Of a DNA stretch of 48,448 bases, positions 38,854 through 47,644 are shown piece after piece. Origin of the DNA: Pseudomonas frederiksbergensis (GTDB lineage Bacteria > Pseudomonadota > Gammaproteobacteria > Pseudomonadales > Pseudomonadaceae). The stretch is taken from positions 1-48,448 of the forward strand of contig NZ_MOBR01000030.1 in assembly GCF_003732705.1 (NCBI RefSeq), written 5' to 3'. The position numbers and the translations under genes were made by a program. The notes below the pieces were generated by a model. It worked only from the letters and a program-made list of their open reading frames with translations. It was not told where the DNA came from and ran no database searches. Each line of letters opens with the position of its first letter. The first letter of the stretch is position 1.

Positions 38854-39672
38854 ATGAGCAAGACTCGTATTGCCTTTATCGGTGCCGGCAACATGGCCGC
38901 CAGCCTGATCGGTGGCCTGCGCGCCAAAGGTCTGGACGCGGCCCACATCCGCGCCAGCGATCCCGGCGCTGAAACCCGCGCTCGCGTGAATGCCGAGCAC
39001 GGCATCGACGTATTCGCCGACAACGCTGACGCCATCCGGGACGCCGACGTCATCGTGCTGGCGGTCAAACCCCAGGCGATGAAAGCCGTGTGCGAAGCCA
39101 TTCGCCCAAGCCTCAAACCCCATCAACTGGTGGTGTCCATCGCCGCTGGCATCACGTGCGCCAGCATGAACAACTGGCTCGGCGCCCAGCCGATCGTGCG
39201 CTGCATGCCTAACACCCCGGCGCTGCTGCGTCAGGGCGTGAGCGGTTTGTTCGCCACGGCCGAAGTGACCGCCGAGCAACGCCAACAGGCCCAAGAGCTG
39301 TTGTCCGCCGTCGGCATCGCGTTGTGGCTGGACCAAGAGCAACAACTGGACGCGGTGACCGCCGTTTCTGGCAGCGGCCCGGCGTACTTCTTCCTGCTGA
39401 TCGAAGCCATGACCGCCGCTGGCGTGAAACTCGGCTTGCCGGCGGACATCGCCGCTCAACTGACCCTGCAAACCGCTCTCGGCGCCGCGCACATGGCGGT
39501 CGCCAGTGACGTGGACGCCGCAGAACTGCGTCGCCGCGTAACCTCGCCTGCGGGCACCACGGAAGCCGCCATCAAGTCGTTCCAGGCCGGGGGCTTCGAA
39601 GCCCTGGTAGAAAAAGCACTCGGCGCCGCGGCACACCGCTCGGCCGAGATGGCCGAACAACTGGGTCGCTAA
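38854..39672 (+). CDS. proC: pyrroline-5-carboxylate reductase
   Basis: ProC reduces 1-pyrroline-5-carboxylate to proline with NAD(P)H. The 272-residue protein has the N-terminal Rossmann motif FIGAGNMAASLIGGL, the VKPQAMKAV stretch, RCMPNTPALLRQGV, and the C-terminal dimer domain with VSGSGPAYFFLLIEAM and TSPAGTTEAAI. It sits with yggS and yggT in a probable operon. Confidence 0.96.
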   Translation: MSKTRIAFIGAGNMAASLIGGLRAKGLDAAHIRASDPGAETRARVNAEHGIDVFADNADAIRDADVIVLAVKPQAMKAVCEAIRPSLKPHQLVVSIAAGITCASMNNWLGAQPIVRCMPNTPALLRQGVSGLFATAEVTAEQRQQAQELLSAVGIALWLDQEQQLDAVTAVSGSGPAYFFLLIEAMTAAGVKLGLPADIAAQLTLQTALGAAHMAVASDVDAAELRRRVTSPAGTTEAAIKSFQAGGFEALVEKALGAAAHRSAEMAEQLGR

Positions 39673-39693
39673 TCAGCTCTTACAAAGGAATCA

Positions 39694-40284
39694 ATGATGC
39701 TTGGACTCAATGACGCTGCCATTTTCATCATCAAAACCCTGGGCAGCCTGTACCTGCTGATCGTGCTGCTGCGCTTCATCCTGCAGCTGGTCAGGGCGAA
39801 CTTCTACAATCCGCTCTGCCAGTTCATCGTGAAAGCCACTCAACCGCTGCTCAAGCCTTTGCGCCGGGTCATCCCGAGCATGTTCGGGCTGGACATGTCG
39901 TCGCTGGTATTGGCGCTGCTCATTCAAATGCTGCTGATCGCGGTGATCCTGCTGCTCAAAGGCTTCATGGTCGACTGGCTGTTCCTGGTGCCTTGGGCGC
40001 TGATCGCTCTGTTCTCGCTGTTCTTGAACGTCATTTTCTACGCGATGATCATCAGCGTGATCCTGTCCTGGGTCGCTCCGGGCAGCCACAATCCGGGTGC
40101 CGAACTGGTCGCTCAGATCACTGAACCGGTACTCGCCCCGTTCCGTCGGATCATTCCGAACCTGGGCGGCCTCGATATCTCGCCGATCTTCGCGTTTATC
40201 GTGATTCAGCTGCTGCAGAGCTGGCTGATCCCGCGCCTGGCGTACTTCGCGCTGATGCCGAATGGGTTGCTCGGTCTGATCTGA
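39694..40284 (+). CDS. yggT: YggT family membrane protein
   Basis: A 196-residue membrane protein made of two YggT repeats. Each has a helix pair with an LRRVIPSMFGLDMSSLVLALL or FRRIIPNLGGLDISPIFAFIV type motif. The family is linked to osmotic tolerance and envelope growth, but no activity is established. AAAGGAATCA precedes two consecutive ATG codons; either could start translation. Confidence 0.92.
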   Translation: MMLGLNDAAIFIIKTLGSLYLLIVLLRFILQLVRANFYNPLCQFIVKATQPLLKPLRRVIPSMFGLDMSSLVLALLIQMLLIAVILLLKGFMVDWLFLVPWALIALFSLFLNVIFYAMIISVILSWVAPGSHNPGAELVAQITEPVLAPFRRIIPNLGGLDISPIFAFIVIQLLQSWLIPRLAYFALMPNGLLGLI

Positions 40285-40329
40285 CCGGGAAAGCTGCTCG
40301 CTTTAAACAAGTGGCGCTTCTAAGAGCCA

Positions 40330-40602
40330 CCCCTCACCCCAGCCCTCTCCCCATAGGGGAGAGGGGGAAAGGGAGTTGATCGGGGACTTTTCGGAACTTG
40401 AGTTCGGCTCGATATTTCAGGTCGATGTAATTCGAAAAAACAACTCGGTCAGTCCCCTCGCCCCCTTGGGGAGAGGGGGAAAGGGAGCTGATCGAGGAAT
40501 CTTCGGAACTAGAGTTCGGCTCGATACTTCAGGTCGATGTAATTCGAAAAAACAACTCGGTCAGTCCCCTCGCCCCCTTGGGGAGAGGGTTAGGGTGAGG
40601 GG
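40330..40602. repeat. 112-bp tandem repeat with inverted CCCCTCACCC ends
   Basis: This fills most of the 420-bp gap between yggT and metX. Left end CCCCTCACCCCAGCCCTC (40330 on) and right end GAGGGTTAGGGTGAGGGG (to 40602) are near-perfect inverted complements (21 of 23 over the full ends). Between them a unit containing GGGGAGAGGGGGAAAGGGAG, then TTCGGAACT, TTCAGGTCGATGTAATTCG and AAAAAACAACTCGGTCAG is repeated with a period of 112 bp (40449 and 40561 are equivalent points). The ends look like a known class of Pseudomonas intergenic repeat. No coding potential is convincing. Confidence 0.85.
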
Positions 40603-40706
40603 TCGATCCAAAGCCGATCACCTATTTCCCAAACACCCCGCCCATTGCTTGCCGCTAGCCACAGCGGTCTTTAGACTTACGCCTCATTTCAACGAGAGCA
40701 GGGTCG

Positions 40707-41846
40707 ATGCCAACTGCCTTTCCCGCCGATTCTGTTGGTCTGGTGACGCCGCAAGTGGCGCACTTCAGTGAACCCCTGGCCCTGGCCTGTGGCCGTTCGC
40801 TCCCAGCTTATGACCTGATCTACGAAACCTACGGCACGCTGAACGCCACGGCGAGCAACGCCGTGCTGATCTGCCACGCCTTGTCCGGGCACCATCACGC
40901 TGCCGGCTTCCACAGCCCCGACGACCGCAAACCCGGTTGGTGGGACAGCTGCATCGGCCCCGGCAAGCCGATCGACACCGACAAATTCTTCGTGGTCAGC
41001 CTCAACAACCTCGGCGGCTGCAACGGTTCTACCGGCCCGAGCAGCATCAACCCGGAAACCGGCAAGCCATTCGGCGCCGACTTCCCGGTGCTGACCGTGG
41101 AAGACTGGGTGCACAGCCAGGCGCATCTGGCCGACCTGCTCGGCATCCGCCAATGGGCGGCGGTGATCGGTGGCAGCCTCGGCGGCATGCAAGCCTTGCA
41201 ATGGACCATCACCTACCCCGACCGCGTGCGGCACTGCCTGGCCATCGCCTCGGCACCCAAGCTGTCGGCACAGAACATCGCGTTCAACGAAGTGGCGCGC
41301 CAGGCGATCCTCACCGACCCCGAGTTCCACGGCGGCTCGTTCCAGGAAGCGGGCGTGATCCCCAAGCGTGGCTTGATGCTGGCGCGGATGGTCGGGCACA
41401 TCACCTACCTGTCCGATGATTCCATGGGCGAAAAATTTGGCCGTGGCCTCAAGAGCGAAAAGCTCAACTACGACTTCCACAGCGTCGAGTTCCAGGTCGA
41501 AAGTTACCTGCGTTATCAGGGTGAAGAGTTCTCCGGGCGTTTTGACGCCAACACCTACCTGCTGATGACCAAGGCCCTGGATTACTTCGACCCGGCGGCG
41601 AACTTCGACGATGACCTGGCGAAAACCTTCGCCGGCGCCACGTCCAAGTTCTGCGTGATGTCCTTCACCACCGACTGGCGCTTCTCCCCTGCCCGCTCCC
41701 GGGAACTGGTGGACGCGCTGATGGCGGCCAAAAAAGACGTGTGCTACCTCGAGATCGACGCTCCGCAAGGCCACGATGCCTTCCTGATTCCGATCCCGCG
41801 CTACCTGCAGGCGTTCAGCAATTACATGAACCGTATTTCGTTGTGA
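40707..41846 (+). CDS. metXS: homoserine O-succinyltransferase (MetX type)
   Basis: The enzyme activates homoserine for methionine synthesis; pseudomonad MetX proteins use succinyl-CoA (established for the family, not readable here with certainty). The 379-residue alpha/beta hydrolase has nucleophile S157 in VIGGSLGGMQALQW, the early HALSGHHHAAG, and a C-terminal GHDAFLIP with the catalytic histidine. It is followed after 7 bp by metW, with which it forms a conserved pair. The upstream gap holds the tandem repeat at 40330-40602; no SAM riboswitch was recognised. Confidence 0.95.
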   Translation: MPTAFPADSVGLVTPQVAHFSEPLALACGRSLPAYDLIYETYGTLNATASNAVLICHALSGHHHAAGFHSPDDRKPGWWDSCIGPGKPIDTDKFFVVSLNNLGGCNGSTGPSSINPETGKPFGADFPVLTVEDWVHSQAHLADLLGIRQWAAVIGGSLGGMQALQWTITYPDRVRHCLAIASAPKLSAQNIAFNEVARQAILTDPEFHGGSFQEAGVIPKRGLMLARMVGHITYLSDDSMGEKFGRGLKSEKLNYDFHSVEFQVESYLRYQGEEFSGRFDANTYLLMTKALDYFDPAANFDDDLAKTFAGATSKFCVMSFTTDWRFSPARSRELVDALMAAKKDVCYLEIDAPQGHDAFLIPIPRYLQAFSNYMNRISL

Positions 41847-41853
41847 GTAAGCC

Positions 41854-42474
41854 ATGAGAGCTGATCTGGAAATCATCCAGGAATGGATTCCCGCCGGTAG
41901 CCGCGTGCTCGACCTCGGTTGCGGCGACGGTGAACTGCTGACCTGGCTGCGGGACAACAAGCAAGTCACCGGCTATGGCCTGGAAAACGACCCGGACAAC
42001 ATCGCCGAGTGCGTGGCCAAGGGCATCAACGTGATCGAGCAGGACCTGGACAAGGGCCTGGGCAACTTTGCCAGCAACAGCTTCGATATCGTGGTCATGA
42101 CCCAGGCCCTGCAAGCCGTGCATTACCCGGACAGGATCCTCGACGAAATGCTGCGGGTCGGCCGCCAGTGCATCATCACGTTCCCGAATTTCGGGCACTG
42201 GCGCTGCCGCTGGTACCTGGCGAGCAAGGGCCGGATGCCGGTTTCCGAATTCCTGCCCTACACCTGGTACAACACGCCGAACATCCACTTCTGTACTTTC
42301 GGCGACTTTGAAGAACTGTGTCGCGAACGTGAAGCGAAGGTCATTGATCGGCTTGCCGTGGATCAACAGCACCGACACGGGTGGGCCAGTAAGCTATGGC
42401 CTAATCTATTAGGTGAGATCGGTATCTACCGCGTCAGCAGCCCCGGGCTGCAAGACCACAAGGTCGCGGTCTGA
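41854..42474 (+). CDS. metW: MetW, methyltransferase-fold partner of MetX
   Basis: A 206-residue class I methyltransferase-fold protein with SAM-binding motif VLDLGCGDGELLTWL near residue 17, then DIVVMTQALQAVHYP and PNFGHWRCRWYL. MetW forms a complex with MetX and stimulates homoserine acylation. It should share a transcript with metX. Confidence 0.94.
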   Translation: MRADLEIIQEWIPAGSRVLDLGCGDGELLTWLRDNKQVTGYGLENDPDNIAECVAKGINVIEQDLDKGLGNFASNSFDIVVMTQALQAVHYPDRILDEMLRVGRQCIITFPNFGHWRCRWYLASKGRMPVSEFLPYTWYNTPNIHFCTFGDFEELCREREAKVIDRLAVDQQHRHGWASKLWPNLLGEIGIYRVSSPGLQDHKVAV

Positions 42475-42500
42475 ACCACGCCATTTCAAGGAGAACGATC

Positions 42501-42935
42501 ATGGGTCGTCTAGCGCTGTTTGTACTTACTGCCTGCCTGAGCGTCACCGCCATGGCCGCCGACGTCATCAAGGGCGAGCGCAAGGAAACGTTTGGTGATG
42601 TGACGGTGCACTACAACACCTTCAATTCCACCTACCTGACACCGGACATCGCCAAAGCGGCCGGTCTGACCCGAAGCAAGAACCAGGGTGTGATCAATGT
42701 CTCCGTGCTCAAGGATGGCAAGCCCCTGACCGCTGAAGTGAACGGCACGGTCAAAGACCTGACCAGCCAAAGCGTCGCGTTGAAATTCAAACAGGTCACC
42801 GAACAGGGCGCTGTCTACTACATCGCGCAATACCCGGTTGATCAGCAGGAAACCCGTACCTTCGAGATCAACGTGAAGAACGGCGATAAAATCAACACCA
42901 TCAACTTCAACCAAGAGCTTTTCCCCGGCGAATGA
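42501..42935 (+). CDS. DUF4426 domain secreted protein
   Basis: A 144-residue protein with a signal peptide (about 1-19, RLALFVLTACLSVTAMA) and a small beta-rich mature domain (VTVHYNTFNSTYLTPDIAKA, then YYIAQYPVDQQETRTFEINV). The DUF4426 assignment is from memory of this position between metW and rdgB. It should be periplasmic; the function is unknown. AAGGAG precedes the ATG, and its stop overlaps the rdgB start. Confidence 0.88.
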   Translation: MGRLALFVLTACLSVTAMAADVIKGERKETFGDVTVHYNTFNSTYLTPDIAKAAGLTRSKNQGVINVSVLKDGKPLTAEVNGTVKDLTSQSVALKFKQVTEQGAVYYIAQYPVDQQETRTFEINVKNGDKINTINFNQELFPGE

Positions 42936-43528
42936 TGAACTTCACGCAACTCGTACTGGCCAGCCATAACGCCGGCAAACTCAAGGAACTCCAGGCCATG
43001 CTCGGCGCCTCGGTGCAACTGCGCTCGATCGGCGAGTTCAGCAGCATCGAGCCTGAGGAAACCGGCTTGTCGTTCGTCGAGAACGCCATCCTCAAGGCCC
43101 GCAACGCCGCGCGCATCTCCGGTCTGCCGGCGCTGGCCGACGATTCGGGGCTGGCGGTGGATTTCCTTGGCGGTGCGCCGGGGATTTATTCCGCGCGTTA
43201 CGCTGATGGCCAGGGCGATGCGGCGAACAACGCCAAACTGCTCGACGCCATGAAAGACGTGCCGGAAGCCGAGCGTGGCGCGCAGTTCGTCTGCGTGCTG
43301 GCGCTGGTGCGGCACGCCGATGACCCGTTGCCGATTCTGTGCGAAGGCCTGTGGCACGGCCGAATCCTGCACGCTGCCAGCGGCGAGCACGGTTTTGGCT
43401 ATGACCCGCTGTTCTGGGTGCCGTCACGGGATTGCTCCAGCGCCGAGCTGAGTCCAAGCGAAAAGAACCTGATCAGCCACCGCGCCCGTGCAATGGATCT
43501 GCTGCGCCAGCGTCTAGGCTTGATATGA
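42932..43528 (+). CDS. rdgB: dITP/XTP pyrophosphatase
   Basis: RdgB hydrolyses dITP and XTP to monophosphates, keeping deaminated purines out of DNA. The 198-residue protein has SHNAGKLKELQAML near the start, the FVENAILKARNAA helix, ADDSGLAVDFLGGAPGIYSARYA and C-terminal GFGYDPLFWVPS. It overlaps the gene before (ATGA) and hemW after it (4 bp), so it is part of one operon from about metX onward. Confidence 0.95.
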   Translation: MMNFTQLVLASHNAGKLKELQAMLGASVQLRSIGEFSSIEPEETGLSFVENAILKARNAARISGLPALADDSGLAVDFLGGAPGIYSARYADGQGDAANNAKLLDAMKDVPEAERGAQFVCVLALVRHADDPLPILCEGLWHGRILHAASGEHGFGYDPLFWVPSRDCSSAELSPSEKNLISHRARAMDLLRQRLGLI

Positions 43529-44730
43529 CACACGACTCATCCGCGTCGCCGCTGATCTTCGGCGGCGCCGCCCAATCGCCTCGGGCCGCGCTCCCCACGC
43601 TGCCGCCCCTGGCGCTGTACATCCACATCCCGTGGTGTGTGCGCAAATGCCCTTATTGCGACTTCAACTCCCACACCGCCAGCCCTGTGTTGCCGGAAGA
43701 AGAGTACGTCGATGCGCTACTGGCCGACCTCGATCAGGATTTGCATGCGGTCTATGGCCGTGAGCTGAGTTCGATCTTCTTTGGTGGCGGTACGCCGAGC
43801 CTGTTCAGCGCCGCGGCCCTGGGCCGTTTGCTCAAAGGCGTTGAGCAGCGCATTCCGTTTGCCAGCGACATCGAAATCACCCTGGAAGCCAATCCCGGGA
43901 CGTTTGAGCAGGAGAAGTTCGTTGCTTACCGCGCGCTAGGCATCAATCGCCTGTCGATCGGCATCCAGAGCTTTCAGGAAGAAAAACTCAAGGCCCTGGG
44001 GCGGATTCACAACGGTGACGAAGCCGTCCGAGCCGCCGGCATGGCCCGCCAGGCCGGATTCGACAACTTCAACCTGGACCTGATGCACGGTTTGCCCGAT
44101 CAGTCCCTGGATGATGCGTTGAGCGACTTGCGCCAGGCCATCGCCCTGAAGCCGACCCACTTGTCCTGGTATCAACTGACTCTGGAGCCGAACACCGTAT
44201 TCTGGAATCAGCCGCCGACGCTGCCGGAAGACGACACGTTGTGGGACATTCAGGAAGCCGGGCAGGCGCTGCTCGCCGAAAATGGTTACGCGCAGTACGA
44301 AGTTTCGGCCTATGCCCTGCCCGGTCGCCCGGCGCGGCATAACCTCAATTACTGGAGTTTCGGCGACTTCATCGGCATCGGCGCCGGCGCCCACGGCAAG
44401 CTCAGCCACCCGGACGGACGCATCGTCCGCACTTGGAAAACGCGGCTGCCGAAGGATTACCTCAACCCGGCCAAAAGCTTCAAGGCCGGCGAGAAAGCCT
44501 TGACCAATGACGAGTTGCCGTTCGATTTCCTGATGAACGCTCTGCGCCTGACCGAAGGCGTGGAATCGCGCCTGTACCCGGAACGCACCGGCCTGCCGCT
44601 GGAAAGCCTCGCCGAAGGTCGCCGCGAGGCAGAACAAAGCGGCTTGTTGCAGGTCGAACCGTCACGTCTGGCGGCCACCGAGCGCGGACAACTGTTTCTC
44701 AATGACTTGCTGCAGACATTTCTGAGCTGA
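43525..44730 (+). CDS. hemW: heme chaperone HemW (radical SAM)
   Basis: A 401-residue radical SAM protein with the cluster motif C38-x3-C42-x2-C45 in IPWCVRKCPYCDFN, GGGTPSLFS and the C-terminal HemN-like domain with NYWSFGDFIGIGAGAHGK. HemW is a heme-binding chaperone rather than coproporphyrinogen oxidase; the C-x3-C-x2-C motif without the extra C-terminal cysteine of HemN supports that. The ATG at 43525 overlaps the rdgB stop. Confidence 0.94.
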   Translation: MTHDSSASPLIFGGAAQSPRAALPTLPPLALYIHIPWCVRKCPYCDFNSHTASPVLPEEEYVDALLADLDQDLHAVYGRELSSIFFGGGTPSLFSAAALGRLLKGVEQRIPFASDIEITLEANPGTFEQEKFVAYRALGINRLSIGIQSFQEEKLKALGRIHNGDEAVRAAGMARQAGFDNFNLDLMHGLPDQSLDDALSDLRQAIALKPTHLSWYQLTLEPNTVFWNQPPTLPEDDTLWDIQEAGQALLAENGYAQYEVSAYALPGRPARHNLNYWSFGDFIGIGAGAHGKLSHPDGRIVRTWKTRLPKDYLNPAKSFKAGEKALTNDELPFDFLMNALRLTEGVESRLYPERTGLPLESLAEGRREAEQSGLLQVEPSRLAATERGQLFLNDLLQTFLS

Positions 44731-44752
44731 TTTCAGCCTTAAGGGAAAACCA

Positions 44753-45076
44753 ATGGATCTGATCCTAGACCTGCTCGCCACCGTGTCCCGCTGGAGCCGT
44801 AGCAACCTGTCGGAAATCTCCCTGGCCCTGGTGGGCTGCCTGCTGGTGCTGTTCGGCGCCGACATCAAAGGTTGGGTCGAACAACGCCTGGGCGGCATCG
44901 CCGGCGCCCTGCGCGTCCCGCTGATGTCCCTGCTGTGCATGGTCGGCAGCGGCGTGGCGCTGATCTACGCCACGCCCTGGATCATCAAAGGCCTGAGCCA
45001 GTTCAACAACTACAGCCTTGCGCCGGTGCTGTTGGTGGTGTTGGTGCTGATCGGCGTAGTCGCGGATCGCCGCTGA
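44753..45076 (+). CDS. DUF3392 membrane protein
   Basis: A 107-residue integral membrane protein with three hydrophobic segments: about 22-38 (EISLALVGCLLVLFGADI), 56-75 (VPLMSLLCMVGSGVALIYA) and 86-104 (LAPVLLVVLVLIGVVADRR). It matches what I recall as DUF3392, commonly found downstream of hemW in pseudomonads. The function is unknown. AAGGG precedes the ATG. Confidence 0.83.
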   Translation: MDLILDLLATVSRWSRSNLSEISLALVGCLLVLFGADIKGWVEQRLGGIAGALRVPLMSLLCMVGSGVALIYATPWIIKGLSQFNNYSLAPVLLVVLVLIGVVADRR

Positions 45077-45088
45077 ATCCTGACGTTT

Positions 45089-45199
45089 GATCGTTCCCAC
45101 GCTCTGCGTGGGAATGCCGCCATGGACGCTCTGCGTCCGCCTCTAAATGTGACGCGGAGCGTCACGGGATGCATTCCCACGCGGAGCGTGGGAACGATC
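45089..45199. repeat. REP/BIME, GTTCCCACG type
   Basis: Spans GATCGTTCCCACG to CGTGGGAACGATC, inner TGGACGCTCTGCG / GTGACGCGGAGCG. It lies between the convergent ends of the DUF3392 gene and trmB. Confidence 0.9.
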
Positions 45200-45212
45200 A
45201 GTCGGGCTAGGC

Positions 45213-45938
45213 TTAGGACTGTTTTTCGAACTTCAGGTCCCAGACGCCATGCCCAAGTCGTTCGCCGCGGCGTTCGAACTTGGTGATCGGGCGCTCGGTC
45301 GGGCGCGGGACGCATTTGCCGTCTTCGGCGAGGTTGCGGTAGCCCGGCGCGACGTTCATCACTTCCAGCATGTACTCGGCGTAGGGTTCCCAGTCGGTGG
45401 CCATGTGCAGGATGCCGCCGACTTTCAACTTGCTGCGCACCAGTTCAGCAAACGATGCCTGAACGATACGGCGCTTGTGGTGACGGCTTTTGTGCCACGG
45501 GTCCGGGAAAAACAGCATCAGGCGATCGAGGCTGTTGTCGGCCACGCAATTGTTCAGCACTTCGATCGCATCGCAATCGTAGACCCGCAGGTTGGTCAAG
45601 CCCTGGGTCAGCACGCCATTGAGCAGCGCGCCGACACCCGGACGGTGAACTTCCACACCGATGAAATCCTGCTCTGGCGAAGCCGCGGCCATTTCCAGCA
45701 GCGAATGGCCCATACCGAAGCCGATTTCCAGCGAACGCGGGGCCGAGCGGCCGAACACCTGGTCGAAGTCCACCGGCGCATCGGACAGGGGCAGGACGAA
45801 CAGCGGCGTGCCCTGCTCCAGGCCCTTTTGCTGGCCTTCGGTCATGCGGCCGGCGCGCATCACGAAACTCTTGATGCGGCGGTGTTGGCGTTCTTCGCCT
45901 TCTTCCGTCTGGATAGGCGTGTCGTTCGATTCAGTCAT
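45213..45938 (-). CDS. trmB: tRNA (guanine-N7-)-methyltransferase
   Basis: TrmB methylates N7 of G46 in the variable loop of tRNAs. The 241-residue protein has the SAM site LEIGFGMGHSLLEMA, acidic GVEVHRPGVGALL, and the substrate motif FFPDPWHKSRHHKRR. The N-terminus RRIKSFVMRAGRMTEGQ is typical of the gammaproteobacterial form. ATG at 45938 is preferred over TTG at 45941. It follows thiG by 9 bp on the same strand. Confidence 0.95.
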   Translation of the reverse strand: MTESNDTPIQTEEGEERQHRRIKSFVMRAGRMTEGQQKGLEQGTPLFVLPLSDAPVDFDQVFGRSAPRSLEIGFGMGHSLLEMAAASPEQDFIGVEVHRPGVGALLNGVLTQGLTNLRVYDCDAIEVLNNCVADNSLDRLMLFFPDPWHKSRHHKRRIVQASFAELVRSKLKVGGILHMATDWEPYAEYMLEVMNVAPGYRNLAEDGKCVPRPTERPITKFERRGERLGHGVWDLKFEKQS

Positions 45939-45947
45939 CAATGGCTC

Positions 45948-46742
45948 TTACTTGATCAGACCATCCAGCGGCGAGGAGGCGCTGGCATAGAGTTTTTTCG
46001 GCATGCGGCCGGCGAGGTAGGCCAGGCGACCTGCAACGATGGCGTGTTTCATGGCTTCAGCCATCATGATCGGCTGCTGGGCGTGAGCGATGGCCGAGTT
46101 CATCAGCACCGCTTCGCAACCCAGCTCCATGGCGATGGTGGCGTCGGAAGCGGTGCCGACACCGGCATCTACCAACACCGGAATCTTGGCTTCTTCGAGG
46201 ATGATCTGCAGGTTGTACGGGTTGCAGATCCCCAGGCCCGTGCCGATCAGACCGGCCAGCGGCATGACCGCGATCACGCCGATTTCCGCCAGTTGACGGG
46301 CGATGATCGGGTCATCACTGGTGTAGACCATCACGTCGAAGCCTTCCTTGACCAGCACTTCGGCAGCCTTGAGGGTTTCGATCACGTTGGGAAACAGGGT
46401 TTTCTGGTCCGCCAGCACTTCCAGCTTCACCAGGTTGTGGCCGCCGAGCAGCTCACGGGCCAGGCGGCAGGTGCGCACGGCCTCGGTCGCGTCGAAGCAA
46501 CCGGCGGTGTTCGGCAGGAAGGTGTAGCGATCCGGCGACAGGACTTCGAGCAGGTTCGGCTCGCCCGGGTTCTGGCCGAGGTTGGTGCGACGCACGGCGA
46601 AGGTGACAATTTCGGCACCCGAGGCTTCGATGGCCAGGCGGGTTTCTTCCATGTCGCGGTACTTGCCGGTGCCTACCAGCAAACGCGACTGGTAAGTACG
46701 ACCGGCCAGGACGAAGGGCTTGTCGCTACGAACGATGCTCAT
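45948..46742 (-). CDS. thiG: thiazole synthase ThiG
   Basis: ThiG makes the thiazole phosphate of thiamine from 1-deoxyxylulose 5-phosphate, dehydroglycine and the ThiS thiocarboxylate. The 264-residue TIM-barrel protein has LLVGTGKYRDMEETR, the KLEVLADQKTLFPN stretch containing the Schiff-base lysine, and IPVLVDAGVGTASDATIAMELGC. It sits 60 bp after thiS. Other thi genes are not in the window. No TPP riboswitch was seen before thiS. Confidence 0.96.
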   Translation of the reverse strand: MSIVRSDKPFVLAGRTYQSRLLVGTGKYRDMEETRLAIEASGAEIVTFAVRRTNLGQNPGEPNLLEVLSPDRYTFLPNTAGCFDATEAVRTCRLARELLGGHNLVKLEVLADQKTLFPNVIETLKAAEVLVKEGFDVMVYTSDDPIIARQLAEIGVIAVMPLAGLIGTGLGICNPYNLQIILEEAKIPVLVDAGVGTASDATIAMELGCEAVLMNSAIAHAQQPIMMAEAMKHAIVAGRLAYLAGRMPKKLYASASSPLDGLIK

Positions 46743-46802
46743 GGGAAATCCTCTGTAGGGGTGAGGTTCTTGCAGAATTCTGTGCCCTTGCGGGCCGGGC
46801 GA

Positions 46803-47003
46803 CTAGCCGCCGCCGATGGCGTGCACGACTTCGACATTGTCGCCGTCGTTCAGCGTGGTGTCGGCATGCTGGCTGCGCGGGACGATATCCAGATTGAGTT
46901 CGACCGCCACCCGGCGTCCGGTCAGATCCAGACGGGTCAGCAGGGCCGCAACGGTTTCACCGTCGGGCAGTTCAAGGGATTCGCCGTTCAACTGAATGCG
47001 CAT
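46803..47003 (-). CDS. thiS: sulfur carrier protein ThiS
   Basis: A 66-residue ubiquitin-fold sulfur carrier. The C-terminus ends in IGGG, giving the diglycine tail that is thiocarboxylated for thiazole formation by ThiG. Other motifs are RIQLNGESLELPDGETVAAL and VAVELNLDIVPRSQHA. The start at 47003 is chosen over an ATG six codons upstream, matching the usual length. Confidence 0.94.
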   Translation of the reverse strand: MRIQLNGESLELPDGETVAALLTRLDLTGRRVAVELNLDIVPRSQHADTTLNDGDNVEVVHAIGGG

Positions 47004-47088
47004 GCAAGAAGCCGCCATCATTTTTAGGGGCAGGCATTCTAGCCCGATCGGTCAGGCTGACCCAAGCCATTCGTCTTGAAACACAATC

Positions 47089-47196
47089 CCGTAGGAGCGA
47101 GGCTTGCCCGCGAAGGCGTCGTGTCAGTTGATGAGATGGTGACTGACACGACGCCTTCGCGGGCAAGTCGGGTCGCCGCATCGCTCGCTCCTACAA
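47089..47196. repeat. REP pair, GTAGGAGCGAGG type, long spacer variant
   Basis: Left arm CGTAGGAGCGAGGCTTGCCC and right arm ending in GCTCGCTCCTAC enclose a long inner palindrome (GCGAAGGCGTCGTGTCAGT and its complement). The right arm has about 14 extra bases (TCGGGTCGCCGCAT) relative to the left. It lies between the thiS promoter side and the DUF423 gene end. Confidence 0.85.
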
Positions 47197-47198
47197 GG

Positions 47199-47570
47199 TC
47201 AAGCCAATCGCCACGCGGCGAGCCCCAGGCAGAACCAGCCGACCAGGAACGCCAGGCCTCCGAACGGCGTGATGATGCCGAGCTTGCTGATGCCGGTGAT
47301 GGTCAGCAGGTACAAACTGCCGGAAAACAGCAGGATGCCAATGGCAAAGGATGCGCCCGCCCAGGTGATCAAGCGCCCCGGAATCTGCGTGGCCAGCAGC
47401 GCCACGCCCAACAGTGCCAGGGTATGCACCAGTTGGTAGGTGACGCCAGTGTGGAAAATCGCCAGGTACTCGGGGGTCAGACGGTTTTTCAAGCCATGGG
47501 CGGCGAACGCACCGAGGGCCACGCCGGTGAAGCCAAAGAAAGCGGCCAGCATCAGAAAGCCACGCAGCAT
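47199..47570 (-). CDS. DUF423 membrane protein (YgdD family)
   Basis: A 123-residue inner-membrane protein with four predicted helices, starting LRGFLMLAAFFGFTGVALGAFAAHGLKNRL. The GAFAAHGL motif and the C-terminal ITPFGGLAFLVGWFCLGLAAW are characteristic of DUF423/YgdD. The function is unknown. The gene lies divergent to mtgA with 74 bp between. Confidence 0.9.
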   Translation of the reverse strand: MLRGFLMLAAFFGFTGVALGAFAAHGLKNRLTPEYLAIFHTGVTYQLVHTLALLGVALLATQIPGRLITWAGASFAIGILLFSGSLYLLTITGISKLGIITPFGGLAFLVGWFCLGLAAWRLA

Positions 47571-47644
47571 GAAGAACTCCAGTCAGACTCGATCAACAGG
47601 GTCTGTATAATGGCCCGCTCAACGGGTTCGGCCAAGCCATCTCT

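Noticed and set aside
40330..40602. CRISPR-like direct repeats
   Set aside because: Only two 112-bp tandem units with inverted ends and no spacers of constant length; no cas genes.
47004..47088. TPP riboswitch upstream of thiS
   Set aside because: Only about 85 bp before a REP element, and the conserved thi-box sequences are not recognisable.
47089..47196. Unequal arms of this REP as evidence of a nested insertion
   Set aside because: Similar extra sequence in one arm is, as far as I recall, a common variant of this REP type in fluorescens-group genomes.
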